The notes under the pieces are model-generated. The model made no database searches. It was not told the origin of the DNA and saw only the letters and a program-made list of their open reading frames with translations. The position numbers and the translations under genes were made by a program. DNA of 64,000 nucleotides, taken from Aureobasidium sp. EXF-3400. Lineage: Eukaryota > Ascomycota > Dothideomycetes > Dothideales > Saccotheciaceae. Where the stretch lies: positions 1 through 64,000 of the forward strand of contig SWBL01000060.1 of assembly GCA_024195585.1 (NCBI GenBank). The letters are read 5' to 3'. Below, one piece after another: positions 44,130 through 54,516 of the stretch; position 1 is the first letter of the stretch, and each line of letters starts with the position of its first letter.

Positions 44130-46367
44130 ATGCTTCGTAACCGCCCATCAAGAGTTCCCCTTGGTATGGCTGATGTCAAACAGATGGAACAACGCCTATG
44201 GCTCAGGGAGGCCTCGCATCCGCTTGTTGCACAGACTGATCGGGCTTATGCCCATCACCAACAACTAAACATCACCCATCCGCCACAGCCCCACTACAAC
44301 CTCCGTGAAGGTCCTCAAAGATCGAGGGATGCAAGCCTTGTTCAGCTTGATCCAAACCGCCATGTTCCGCAGTCTGCCGTTCACGACTCAATTGACTCTA
44401 CTGAAGACAGTGATTCTGATGAGAGTGCCTCTGCAACAATCGAATCCGTCGCTCGTCTTGTACATATAGCGGAGGTCAGCCCCACCATTACTCAAGTTCC
44501 TAGCTACGATCCGCCGGCTCTCGTGAACCTTCCTTCGGAGAGGCCATCAATACATGACAGCCATTACCCTGGTGCCATCAGAAGTCATCATCAGAATCTG
44601 AGCACTACGCCTGCACCTGACAGACATCGCTACAACGGCCGTTCCATAATCAGCCCTGATACTCGTTCAGGCTACTCGTATCATCAGCCTTCTCGCCAGG
44701 ACATCAACCATCCCTACCACAGGAACAGCGATCAGAGTACAGCACTTCTTTCTCAAAGAGGGCATAATCCTCACGCCGTGTCGTTCGCGCCTCGTGTACG
44801 TTTCGGGTCGGCTCTCCAGGAACTTTCTCCCCATCACAGCTCCAACTTTGCCTCTGTTCATCGACGTGGAGGGACGCTTAGGACAAGACGATCTTCTCCC
44901 CGAATCTCTAATCCCAGCCGTGGTGAGACGAACCACCAAACTAGATCTAGGCCTATGCCTCGTTCTAGAGGCCCTTCGATCAGAGGTCCTCGTCGTGCGG
45001 ATGCACCACTCAGGCCACCAGCTGCATCGTCAATAGACACAGTCATGGATCGTTACCCCATTTTCCCCTCAATGTCGTCCCAGTCCGATCCTTCAAGATC
45101 TGATTATCCGTTCCTCCCACATTCTCAAAGTATACCTCAAAGAAGAGGTATAATAACTCCACCTGCGGATCTCGTTGTCGCCCGCATGCCGCACCCTCGG
45201 TCCCGGTTCTCTTCAGCTACGGAGTCTCGTACCTCGGAACGTTCACGAGCTTCAAGTAACAGTCTTTCGACTACGAACGTTATTCCTGCTCTCGATGATA
45301 CCTCGAGACATGGCTCTATTGGTTCTAGAACTTGGGATGAGCGACAGGGCCCTCGTCTAGGTAACGGGCGTTCTTCTCGTGCTGGAAGCTCGAATTCGTT
45401 GCTTCCTGGAGGTAATCCATCCAAGCGTGATGGAGGGCTTCCTCCAACGCATTCACCCCTTGACCGATTAACCCAAGAGTTGCAGCGTTTGTCCACAGGT
45501 TTGTCAGCAAGATCACGGTCTTCATTGAGATATTCCTCCCGTGTGACATCTACAGATGGGCATCTGTTGAGCGGTGATGTATTCTGCTCGGACAATGATG
45601 ATGACGAGACAGAAAAGAGGAGTATCGGGATTTGTGACCGTCCCAGCCGTCACGATTTATCGGAGGTCGACGGGCACAGTATGGACACGTGGGACGACGA
45701 TTTGTCTCGTCAGCCTCAGCGTCCCCAGCGTGATCTCGGCATAACAGCACGAATTGTGGATGTGGAAATCGACTGTCAGAGTGCAACAGTCAGGCCACTT
45801 CCACCGGTCACACCAGGTCGACCACAGGCACGATCTGTGAGGACTCCGTCTGGGTCCTATTGCAATCTTCGACCACAGGCAACTCCAAGGATCAGAGTTT
45901 ATGATGATGGCCAACCAGCTAGCATGCAACCGCAAACGCCAGCGGACCTCTCTCATCGTTTCCGAACACCGGTATTCGCCATGTCTACCAATCCTGTAGT
46001 GTGCCAAATCGCGCATCCGCTTGCAAGGGTTCAGCCTGTGGAACAGTCCCCGCTGATACCGATTCGCAACGCTCACCGCAATACATACCCTTCGTTTCAG
46101 CAGACAAACCCAGAGCCACCTACGTCCAACTCGCAGCCATCTAGTCCATACTCGCCTAATCTTGACCTGAGGACTGCTGCGGCTATCACCGCGGTCGAAA
46201 GACGACGAACAGCTCGAGCAATTTCTAATGAGAACGTGATCGATCCGAGTACCAATGGTATGGAAGCTGAGAGGGAGGCGTTGCTGAGACGCAGAGGAGA
46301 CGACAGCACAAACACTCTCGATGAGACACCTCCACGTCAGGGTAGGTATGAACGGATTATATCATGA
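44130..46367 (+). CDS. large disordered protein, function unknown
   Basis: A single 745-residue frame from MLRNRPSRVPLGMADVKQME to a GRYERIIS end. The first 30 residues are ordered-looking (MADVKQMEQRLWLREASHPL). The rest is Ser/Arg/Pro/His-rich and predicted disordered, with many RS and SP pairs (SRPMPRSRGPSIRGPRRADA) and short acidic patches (STEDSDSDESASATIES). Near the C-terminus a short helical stretch, NLDLRTAAAITAVERRRTAR, may be a binding motif. I recognise no family. It could be a signalling scaffold or nuclear protein, many SP sites being compatible with proline-directed phosphorylation, but that is inference. The in-frame TTG 25 codons upstream is not taken as a start. Confidence 0.7.
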   Translation: MLRNRPSRVPLGMADVKQMEQRLWLREASHPLVAQTDRAYAHHQQLNITHPPQPHYNLREGPQRSRDASLVQLDPNRHVPQSAVHDSIDSTEDSDSDESASATIESVARLVHIAEVSPTITQVPSYDPPALVNLPSERPSIHDSHYPGAIRSHHQNLSTTPAPDRHRYNGRSIISPDTRSGYSYHQPSRQDINHPYHRNSDQSTALLSQRGHNPHAVSFAPRVRFGSALQELSPHHSSNFASVHRRGGTLRTRRSSPRISNPSRGETNHQTRSRPMPRSRGPSIRGPRRADAPLRPPAASSIDTVMDRYPIFPSMSSQSDPSRSDYPFLPHSQSIPQRRGIITPPADLVVARMPHPRSRFSSATESRTSERSRASSNSLSTTNVIPALDDTSRHGSIGSRTWDERQGPRLGNGRSSRAGSSNSLLPGGNPSKRDGGLPPTHSPLDRLTQELQRLSTGLSARSRSSLRYSSRVTSTDGHLLSGDVFCSDNDDDETEKRSIGICDRPSRHDLSEVDGHSMDTWDDDLSRQPQRPQRDLGITARIVDVEIDCQSATVRPLPPVTPGRPQARSVRTPSGSYCNLRPQATPRIRVYDDGQPASMQPQTPADLSHRFRTPVFAMSTNPVVCQIAHPLARVQPVEQSPLIPIRNAHRNTYPSFQQTNPEPPTSNSQPSSPYSPNLDLRTAAAITAVERRRTARAISNENVIDPSTNGMEAEREALLRRRGDDSTNTLDETPPRQGRYERIIS

Positions 46368-47340
46368 CAGTATCTCGCAGAGATCGGGCTTGTATGACGC
46401 ACAGGGTTGGTTGCACAGCAACATTCTTAGCAGCATATCATGTGCGAACAACAAGGACGTTGAACATTAGCTAGATGTATTCAGTTACGTGGTGTACGGT
46501 TGTATTTTTTTTTGATGGTAGTCATCACCACTGAAGACCCAACCATTATGTGGTATGTCAGAGACATGATGGAGCTCATGGGGCTTGGCCGTCAGATGGT
46601 TGCAATCCTCGTCATCAAATTCACCAAATCAGTCGTCTTGCCTCGCTGAGCACAAGTAGCTCTCAGTTTAGATCATGATTGCTTCCGCTTGTCTCGGACG
46701 ATGGATAATTAATTATCTTCCATTTCCCATGTCCATTTCGTGAAGCACGGTCGGCAAGTCGGCGATCTTTATGGCAATCTTTCAAGCCTGTCAGCATCAT
46801 CATGTCGCACAAGCGCTCCGTCATCTTGCATGATAACGCTGCGGCCGAAAACATAATCCAGATAACCAATCGCGTAATGCACGTTTTGAGAATGGGACGA
46901 AGATGTAATCACTTGGGCAAGGGCTTGTGTAACGAGGAGTTTTTTGCGACAATGAGAGACCCGACGTGGCAGTTTCGCAGGGATCAACATGTTTGATAAG
47001 GTGACCTCGTAAAACAGTCCCCTGACAGTCGTCTACTGCAGTGATCTACACGAAGGCGGTCGTGCGTCGCTCAAGCTTTCTCACAGGGATCTTCGAATAG
47101 CGTTTCAGGTTTGTAGACAGCCCGCTGGGGACGCGCAAGACGTGCTACCTACACAACCTGTGACATCGGCAATTCGCCTTCTCCTCCATCGTTGCTGCAT
47201 CAATTCTCACATTGTCACTCGTTCTCTCAAACTCTACCGCTATTTCCTCTTTTGCGTGGAATCGATCTTGCTGATTTTGTTGGACTGTTTTCTCCCATGA
47301 CGAATTTCTGGTGAGAAGTTTCACCGGACAACGCAAAAAC
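46368..47340. other. intergenic, 1 kb
   Basis: Between two plus-strand genes. Small ATG frames (46802-46996 plus) lack support. The last part is a leader with a tiny upstream ORF listed separately. Confidence 0.5.
47297..47314 (+). promoter_or_regulatory. 5-codon upstream ORF in the leader of the type II membrane protein gene
   Basis: ATG ACG AAT TTC TGG TGA, ending 26 nt before the main ATG at 47341. If it lies in the transcript it could lower or regulate translation of the main frame. Confidence 0.35.
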
Positions 47341-49119
47341 ATGGGGCACGCCACGCCAGCTGCAGGACGCGATGGAATCGTTGCATTCAAACAGGCCCTC
47401 TTGAATTTGGCCCAGGCTCCTCGATGGAGGGGACTCATCATCGGCACTGTTTCGTTCTTGCTTGTCTTCTGGATATGGCAAGCCAACTCGGACCCCAACG
47501 CGCCTGGTTCAAAGCTCTACAATAAAATCTCCGGCCGGCCCCAACATCAGGATTTTATGTGGAAGCCACCTTCTCCGCTTGAGCCATCCGAATTTACAAT
47601 AGATCTCGAAGAGGGGAAGAGTTCGACCGCACCTAGCGGGCTCAAGAAGGAGAATCCTCAATTCCATCTTCTGATCCATGCGCCAAAGATCACGAGCAAT
47701 GTTTGTCGAAGCTTGCTGTCGTCTTTTCTCTTGGACTATCCGACACCAACCTTGATAGGCTACAGGCCGCTCCCACCCAATGAGACTGTTGAAGGAGATT
47801 TCTGGCTCGACTACGGTCTTGCAGACACCACCGAATATTTGACAGAGCAGAATCGCATCTCAGACGACGATTTTATTGCTATCGTCGACGGAGAGAGCAC
47901 CATCTTTCAGCTACCCTCAGAAGCTTTGTTGGCCGAGTACAGCGCACAAACGAAACAGGCCAATGCGGAGCTGGATAGCAAATATCATGATATACCAGTC
48001 AAGACGGCGAACAAGCAAAAATTGCAACGCTTCAACCAATCAGTATTCTTTGCAGCAGAGTATGAAGTCGTGCAAAAGCCTCACAATGGCTTCCTGAGCA
48101 GATTCAAGTTACCCGAAAGGAAGCTATCGACTCACTTGAACGACAATCTTGCAATTGGATCTGGCTCAGGACTTCGTCACCTGTTCGCAACAGCATTAGA
48201 GCAAAACAGTCGTATCGAGCGCACTGACCGCGATACCTTCAACACCATGTTCGCACAACAAGAACTTCTTCGCGCGTCCCAGGCCAAAGAGCAGCGCGAG
48301 TTGAAAACATGGCTATCTCGCAATGTGCTACCATCCAACAAAAAACTCCAGAAGAAGTTGGCCGAGGACTATGCAGCAGCCAAACAAGACCTAGGCATTG
48401 GACTTGATTACAGGGCTACTATTTTCCAAACCATTCCAGCTACAGCTCAACATGTTTCCGACAGCGTCATAGCACTGTCAGAACATCCTAGCTTCCCGGT
48501 CCCTAAGTCTTTCAAGAAGCTACCGGGTCCATTCACCCTTCAAACTTATACACCACACCTCAACTCCACTAGCGCAATTCTTGTTCAGAAACAAGAAAAG
48601 CTGCCTTACACATCACATTGGACCGACATTCCCCTCTTCACCAACCCAGTATCTCAACAAGTGCCCTCGTTGATCTCCATGTTGCCTCCCAAATCCAACG
48701 CCCAGGCAGACGCAGCTTCAGGTTTACTCACAGCCCCGGATACCAACATGCGCGAACTTTGGGAGTCGATGTGGTTCTTCCCATACGCACGACCCCTGCT
48801 CAAACAATACCTCTCCAAGTCTACCAGCAAGGAGATTGCTTCTGAAGCCGCCGTGGGTGGGGAGCGCTGGTACGATGCTCGTGGCGGTCGTGGCGGTGTC
48901 TGGACAGTCGACAATGAATGGCTTGACGCTGCAGACTTGTGCGCACCATTCGGCAAGGAGATCTTCGAAGATGGACTGAGAGGCTGGAGCCATGCTGTGC
49001 CTGACGGCGTTGAACTTTCCAAAGTCGAGAAGACCCCCGATGGAAAGGGCATTGTGATTGGCGAACAAGTGAGGAATGGACAAATTCACAAGATTGTTGC
49101 CGTCCAAGCTGAGAACTAA
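47341..49119 (+). CDS. type II membrane protein with a glycosyltransferase-like lumenal region
   Basis: Intronless, 592 residues. A short cytosolic tail is followed by one membrane span (GLIIGTVSFLLVFWIW, about 32-47) and a large lumenal part, the topology of Golgi glycosyltransferases. FHLLIHAPKITSNVCRSLLS, TLIGYRPLPPNETVEGDFWLD and especially DDDFIAIVDGESTIFQLPSE resemble the nucleotide-sugar-binding beta strand, an acidic D-x-D-like turn, and the following FQLP segment of PLOD/GT25-like fungal proteins. DGESTIF in place of a strict DxD is a caution. The C-terminus has ERWYDARGGRGGVWTVDNEW. Substrate and activity are unknown; the glycosyltransferase call is by resemblance. Confidence 0.6.
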   Translation: MGHATPAAGRDGIVAFKQALLNLAQAPRWRGLIIGTVSFLLVFWIWQANSDPNAPGSKLYNKISGRPQHQDFMWKPPSPLEPSEFTIDLEEGKSSTAPSGLKKENPQFHLLIHAPKITSNVCRSLLSSFLLDYPTPTLIGYRPLPPNETVEGDFWLDYGLADTTEYLTEQNRISDDDFIAIVDGESTIFQLPSEALLAEYSAQTKQANAELDSKYHDIPVKTANKQKLQRFNQSVFFAAEYEVVQKPHNGFLSRFKLPERKLSTHLNDNLAIGSGSGLRHLFATALEQNSRIERTDRDTFNTMFAQQELLRASQAKEQRELKTWLSRNVLPSNKKLQKKLAEDYAAAKQDLGIGLDYRATIFQTIPATAQHVSDSVIALSEHPSFPVPKSFKKLPGPFTLQTYTPHLNSTSAILVQKQEKLPYTSHWTDIPLFTNPVSQQVPSLISMLPPKSNAQADAASGLLTAPDTNMRELWESMWFFPYARPLLKQYLSKSTSKEIASEAAVGGERWYDARGGRGGVWTVDNEWLDAADLCAPFGKEIFEDGLRGWSHAVPDGVELSKVEKTPDGKGIVIGEQVRNGQIHKIVAVQAEN

Positions 49120-49492
49120 AGCATCGTGCTGAGGCATGGAATGGCATGCATCGTTTTCCTTTTTTTTTCTTTCTCTCTTCTCGAATTGAAAGGTTCGAAG
49201 AGATAGCATTGGCGTCTGTGGCGTTCTACTTGTTACTAGTGTACATAGCTTTCTGCATAGAAATTGACTGGGTCTCACATGAGCTTGCAATTGTTCGTCC
49301 GATGATTACACAAAACTCTGGTACGCGATTATGTTTGTAAGAAATCCAGCTATTGATGGAGTGCAAAGTCAGATACTGATGCTCTTGCATTGGGACTTTT
49401 TATATCTAGAGCAGCAGAAAGAAGGAAGATGCACTCGACAGAAAGACAGAAGCAGAGAAAAAGCAAAAGAATGGAGAGCTATAGCAACTTGT
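49120..49492. other. convergent intergenic region
   Basis: 373 bp between the type II membrane protein (plus) and the small acidic protein (minus). T/C tracts near 49160-49185. No gene seen. Confidence 0.5.
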
Positions 49493-49904
49493 TTATGTGT
49501 CTTTCGCGACCTGAGAATCCTCAGCTGCATTCTTGGATCCGTTTTTGAGTGCTTCGGGCAGATGGGGAGGAAGTGACTTCTTTAGAGCCCTCAGAACCCT
49601 CGGTGTAAGAGCATAGTTTGTAGCCGTCACTTCGTCCTCATCATTTTCGTCATCCGAATCTGTATCATCGTCCATTTCATCATCAGCATCGACTTGATGT
49701 CCGTCAATCACCTGCATGTTCGCCCTCCAGTGGGCGAGATCTTCTACAGACGTTGTCATCATTGCGTGGGATCAGTGTAGCTGGACTTTCTTCCGTGATG
49801 CTAGTGAGCGACTTAGTGGCTCCGGATGTTGAATCCGAGTAGTAGGGGATACCCAGCGACTCATCGGAGTGGTCGGACATTGGTTCTTCGGAAAGTTCTG
49901 CCAT
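49493..49904 (-). CDS. small acidic hypothetical protein, splice or frame uncertain
   Basis: Two protein-like pieces lie in different frames. The upstream piece (from ATG 49904) reads MAELSEEPMSDHSDESLGIP and on to ATLIPRNDD; the downstream piece reads EDLAHWRANMQVIDGHQVDA, a strongly acidic DDEMDDDTDSDDENDEDE run, then LTPRVLRALKKSLPPHLPEA. One model joins 49904-49853 to 49743-49493 over a 109-nt intron (GTATCC...TGTAG), giving 100 residues, but its donor and branch are weak for this genome. The other explanation is a 1-nt frameshift near 49750, giving about 137 residues. A third is that the downstream piece is its own gene from ATG 49762. Function unknown; the acidic run suggests a nuclear or histone/ribosome-linked role at most. 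Confidence 0.45.
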
Positions 49905-50172
49905 GACTTGGGAGTTTGGTTGCTACGATGCAAGCTTCAAAGCTGTTGGGTAGCTCTTTGATTATATACCGTGCCTCGAGACAAAGGAATGATGCCGCGA
50001 TGACGATCTAGCAGCAAGCAGCGTCGCGAGTCAGAACACAAAGAGGCTGACGATGACCGGATCCGGCTTGGAGAAGAGGAATGTTGGTCGATCGGAGGCC
50101 GATAACATACACAGACCCCATGTCTGTTTGGTTAGAAGTTCCTCATACATACCTCTTGAGATCTCAGGCAAC

Positions 50173-50610
50173 ATGGCATACACATTCTTCGGAGTCGCAA
50201 TCCGCTTGCTTACCTTTTACATCACTGGATTGATCATCGCGTCAATGTACCAAGCCATCTCACCAATGTCAGCTCACAACAGAGGCGAAATTGTCGACTA
50301 TGGAGCCGAATATATTCAATCCGGATTCAAGGACTTACAAAGCGTCTCCCCAGGTTTCGACTATTTCGTCCAGACGATATATCAAGTAATGGCGCAGACG
50401 CTGTTCACAATAACGATACGGTACAGCATCAATGCTGCTATTTTCACAGGCGTATTTATCGCTATCGCCCTCTTTACAACCATTGCTGTTCTCGTGGGAT
50501 CACTCTCCTCCTTGATGGTGTGGCTGGGGCTCTCGCTTGTGAAGCTGGGCATGGGCTTGGTCTGGTTGGTCGAGAAGCTTGTTGAAGGAATTGAGAAGGT
50601 TCTGGGATAG
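50173..50610 (+). CDS. small multi-span membrane protein, unknown
   Basis: 145 residues from MAYTFFGVAIRLLTFYITGL. At least three hydrophobic segments: FGVAIRLLTFYITGLIIAS near the start, AAIFTGVFIAIALFTTIAVLV, and LVGSLSSLMVWLGLSLVKLG, ending with an amphipathic VEKLVEGIEKVLG. The frame opens upstream with another ATG at 50053 (MTGSGLEKRNVGRSEADNIH), which would add 40 polar residues; the internal ATG is preferred because the peptide then begins at a membrane segment. No family recognised. Confidence 0.55.
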   Translation: MAYTFFGVAIRLLTFYITGLIIASMYQAISPMSAHNRGEIVDYGAEYIQSGFKDLQSVSPGFDYFVQTIYQVMAQTLFTITIRYSINAAIFTGVFIAIALFTTIAVLVGSLSSLMVWLGLSLVKLGMGLVWLVEKLVEGIEKVLG

Positions 50611-51256
50611 CAAGCCTTAAGGTCTCTACCAGGCCCAAGGATTTGAGAGGTTCTGAGCGTCAGGGTTCATGGAGAACAAAACATGGAGCAAGGCGAACAC
50701 TATTGGTTAGACTGTCCTGAGGACAAAGGTGCACCTCGGTCAGTAGAGATAGCACTTGATGTACAAGGACTGAATCCTGATTCCTGAAGCAGATGTTGTA
50801 AGGCAGTTCCATGTTCAACAAAAGCGAAGCATTGTGTGTCACGATTGGTTTTCCAGTGCTTGCTTTTGAGACAGCATAGCCATATGTCTGATGTTTTGAG
50901 CCTGCAATAGTCCGAAACGAGCGGCAGTCTCGTATCATGTACGAGCGACAAGTAGAGGTGCGTGGTTGGCAACAAAGAAGATATGGAGAAAGGAGGTAGA
51001 GCGCCAAGCATCGAGATATTCTTAGAGAGGGCGCCCGGAAGCGCGGCAGCCTGCGCCACGAATGATGGCAGCAACGCGGTTGCCTGAACCAACTGACGCC
51101 AGGATTCGAACGTCTTATTTCCGTTGGCCATTCCCTATCTCTTCGCTCGACCTACTTCGCTCCTCGTCCCTCGATAACTTATCACGCTGAACACCTTGCA
51201 TCAATCATCAAATACCGTATACACAAGTCGTCGAGGAACCTCCTACCATTGCCACC
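50611..51256. other. intergenic with one possible minus-strand ORF
   Basis: A 143-codon minus frame (50700-51131) starts at a true ATG and its first 45 codons look coding (MANGNKTFESWRQLVQATAL, then a hydrophobic stretch), but its second half does not and no splice model improves it. I leave it as a candidate only. It would be divergent from the membrane protein gene at 51257. Confidence 0.3.
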
Positions 51257-52432
51257 ATGCACCGAGAAGTGCTCCACCATCTCGCCCGCCGTGGCTATGA
51301 AGCCATGAGCACCACCGAGTCTCGCCAAACAATCACGGCCGATGTCAGCCCTCTCGAGATGCTTCCTCTCATCCTCACTGGCGCTCTCTTCGCCTTTGTT
51401 CTGGCCTCGGTACGACAATGAAATCTGGGCATGCTCCATCTGTTACTAACCTCTTGATAGATCAGATACACCCTCGGAGGTGTTGTCGCTAGCCTGGCCA
51501 TGATCGAGGACCGCCAAACCACCCTTGTCGAGACTCGCACTCTCGCTGTCGACGAAAAGGAAGACCCCGATGCCCCCCTGGACAAAGCCCGCCTGATTGA
51601 TGAAGAAGTCATGGTTATTCAACAGACCCCTCTGACTTCCAGCATTCGCAACACCCTCAAGCACCTGACCTCAATTGGTGGCTTCAGAGCTCGCTGGAGA
51701 GGACTTGGCGCTGCCCTTATCTACAACCTTGTCCACTCGTTGACCGTTAGCTTCATTGCCATGTTCGTTGCCGCCTTCACAGGCCTCCCTATTGTTGGTC
51801 GTATCCTCGCCAACATTGCCGCTAATGTTCTGTTGACCCGCATCCACATGGTTTGGACTCACACCGTCATCTCTGAGCCTTCTTCCTTGTCATGGTCTCA
51901 GCGTCTCGCCCAGACTGACAGAACCATGTTCCGTGCTTTGGCTCTACCTACATTGGTTCATTCCATTGCCGAGCTTGCCACCTATGGCCTTCCTGTTGCC
52001 ATGTTCCTTTTCGTTGGTCCTGAAATCACCAGCGATAGAGGAAACGAGCAGTTGCTTGTCAGAGGTGCTTCATCTCTTTCTGCCTTCATCTTGCTTAATG
52101 TCCTCATCCTGCTCCCTGCTACCGTGACCCGCACCCGTATCGAGGCCAGCTTCCTGCCTGAGGACACCAAGACTATTGTTCCCTTCGACCGTACTTTCAA
52201 CGGTGCTACCAACATGATTGCCCTGGACAGCCGTGCTGGTCGCAGGAGTCTCTTCATTGAGGCTTGGCGCTCATTCGACATGGCCAGCAGAATCCGCTTG
52301 GTCAAGTTCTTCGTCAAGGAGGCCGCCATCGAGCTCTTCTTCTCCGTCTCTGCTACCATCGCCATTGGTGCCCAGGTTTTCGCCCTCGGCTTGACCAAGG
52401 ACAGCGTTGTTGTCACCATGGATGGCATGTAA
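51257..52432 (+). CDS. polytopic membrane protein, unknown
   Basis: Exons 51257-51409 and 51461-52432 with a 51-nt intron (GTACGA...TGATAG, branch ACTAAC) give 374 residues. A first hydrophobic segment (MLPLILTGALFAFVLASI) is split by the intron; others are LIYNLVHSLTVSFIAMFVAAF, GRILANIAANVLL, LALPTLVHSIAELATYGLPV with AMFLFVG, ASSLSAFILLNVLILLPATV, and AAIELFFSVSATIAIGAQV. About six spans, with positive loops (RARWRGLG). The fold and even spacing suggest an inner mitochondrial or endomembrane protein. I do not recognise the family, and no transport motif is visible. Confidence 0.75.
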
Positions 52433-52701
52433 AGGTCAAAGCCACTGTACTCGATATATCTTCATGCCATATTCTCTCATCCCTTAAATTGTAAATGGCG
52501 TTTGGGTTTTTATATCCTCAATCAATTCTCTTTTTTATGCCTTATTCTTGCTCCCTGTGTCCCCTACCTTGCTCATAGAATCTTTGATCTCTCATTGGTA
52601 GATATATGTATGAACCATTCGCTTTAGAAACAATTTGAATTTCATGATCTCATTGGCAAAGATAAATTGTGCAGCAACTACTTGACCATCAGACCCATAC
52701 A

Positions 52702-54516
52702 TTACTTGGTGGCACCAACAACCTTCTCCTCGTACAAAATTTCCGTCTTGCTATCCAAAGCAGCACCCGCATAAGCATCAATCTTGAACCCGGCAAACTG
52801 CCTCGCAGAAACACCTTTCGTGAACAACAAATCCATTTCCTCGTAAGTGCGGTCTTTGGCTTCAGGAAGACGAAAGTATGCCCACACGAACGTGCAAAAG
52901 GAAGTTGCGAACCAGAAGAAGGCGGTTTTGCCTTTGAGGTTCCATTCTGTGGGATTCATGAAGTAGGATTCCAGCTTGGAGGGCGGTTAGTGGTGGGGTG
53001 GAAGGGAAGAGTGATGGGTGGGGGGAGTTGCTTACAGTTGAGCAGACGATGTTCATCAAGGCGTATGAGTTTCGAGCCAGACAGACTGTTTTTGCGCGAA
53101 CACGAATGGCAGAAGTCTCACTGACGATGGTATAGGCCACTGGGCCCACGGAAAGCGAGTAAGTGAATAGCCACACCACAGTCAAAGCACCAGCAACCCA
53201 TTTCACATCATCGGACTTGCTTGCTGCGGAGACGATACCGATGACCAAAAGCAAAGTACACAGAACACCCATTCCAGTGGTATAGATCTTTCTTCTACCG
53301 ACGTGGGCGAGAATGAACCAAGAGGCGATTGTGCCACAGAAGGCGACTGCTGTGCCTCCGAGGCCAATGCTGTAGGAGACGGTGTCTTTGATGCCGGCTT
53401 GTTGGAAAAAGTATGTCGGTGTGTAGGCGAAGCAAGAACCTGAAAACAGCTGGCCCATGAAAGTCATACAGCAGATCTCGGTTCGACGGCGGTCGGTACC
53501 TTTGAAACATTGGAAGTAAGATGTTTGCGATGCTTCGTTGTCAAGTTGGGTCTCGATCTCGACAGTGTGGACCATCATTGCCAGAGTTCCTTTGATTTCG
53601 TCTTCGTTGGTGTTGGTCGAGATACGCTTGAGGATATGCTGCGCCTCGTCGAGTCTGTTATTGCGAACCATGTACCATGGCGACTCGGGAGCAAAGAAAC
53701 AAGCAATCATGAGAGGTACGGGCCATGCCCATTGAACTGCGAATGGAATGCGGTAAGACCACTGGTCGGTTCTGGCGACAAGGCCTTTGAGGACACCGGC
53801 AGCAATGAATTGTCCAATGGCCCCTGAGATATGTCAGCAGCTGTATATGCGAGATGGTAGCAGAATGCTTACAGCACAAGTTGACGTATGATGTCAGATA
53901 CCCTCTGAGTTGCAGAGGAACAATCTCAGAAGCATAAGCTGGCCCAATTGTCGCAAAGACACCCCAACTGAAACCGCACAAAATCTGACCAACAACAAGG
54001 ACTGGCTTGTTGGGCGCGAAGAAAGTAATGAAGATGAAGGCATTCAGGAAGAAGAGAGCGACAATGATGACTTTGCGGTAGCCATATTTGGCGGCGAGCC
54101 ATCCGTTCAAGAATATACCAGGCACAATACCGACGTTACTAGCGTTACTGCTCAAGGGTAAATATCTGCCCTGTCTAATTATGCTTCGATCTCACTTACT
54201 TGAGAGCGGTTTGCCATGCACCGGAAAGTTGGTAGTCGTTGGTCGCCGCATTGTAGGCACCAAACTTTTCGGCAAAAGATGGATAGGCGAAGAAACTCGA
54301 CATCAAGATAGTATCATAGCCTTCCATGACGACAGTCATCGACATGACCATTGACCAGGCAATTGCCTTCCGATTCTTCTTGATGACTTGCATGAGAGGG
54401 GTATTGTGCTCAGCATCAGAGGCATGCTTAGCATCAACGATGGCATGGGCGCCAAACACCTCTTCGATCTGCTGGGCTCCATGCTTGAGCGACTCGTCTG
54501 CTGTGTGAGATGCCAT
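52702..54516 (-). CDS. MFS sugar transporter, maltose-permease type
   Basis: Exons 54516-54200, 54147-53873, 53823-53036 and 52974-52702 (introns 52, 49 and 61 nt) give 550 residues. It is a proton-coupled alpha-glucoside importer by family resemblance (fungal Mal31/AgtA group). Seen: a charged N-tail, then VMSMTVVMEGYDTILMSSFF (helix 1); GYRKVIIVALF (loop 2-3); GFSWGVFATIGPAYASEIVP (helix 4, with the usual PAYASEI); PESPWYMVRNNRLDEA (the sugar porter PESPR motif in its maltose-permease form); GRRKIYTTGM (loop 8-9); and RVRAKTVCLARNSYALMNIV. Joins at NNASNVG, NLCWAIGQF and CSTLESYFMNP are all canonical. No neighbouring maltase or regulator is visible. Confidence 0.93.

Noticed and set aside
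47145..47498. Minus-strand frames over the start of the type II membrane protein gene
   Set aside because: Overlap a well-supported plus-strand start with a membrane span and have no motif.
51080..51135. A tRNA-like T-loop sequence (GGATTCGAAC)
   Set aside because: The flanking bases cannot form the T-stem or acceptor stem. No other tRNA-like clover leaf was found in the window.
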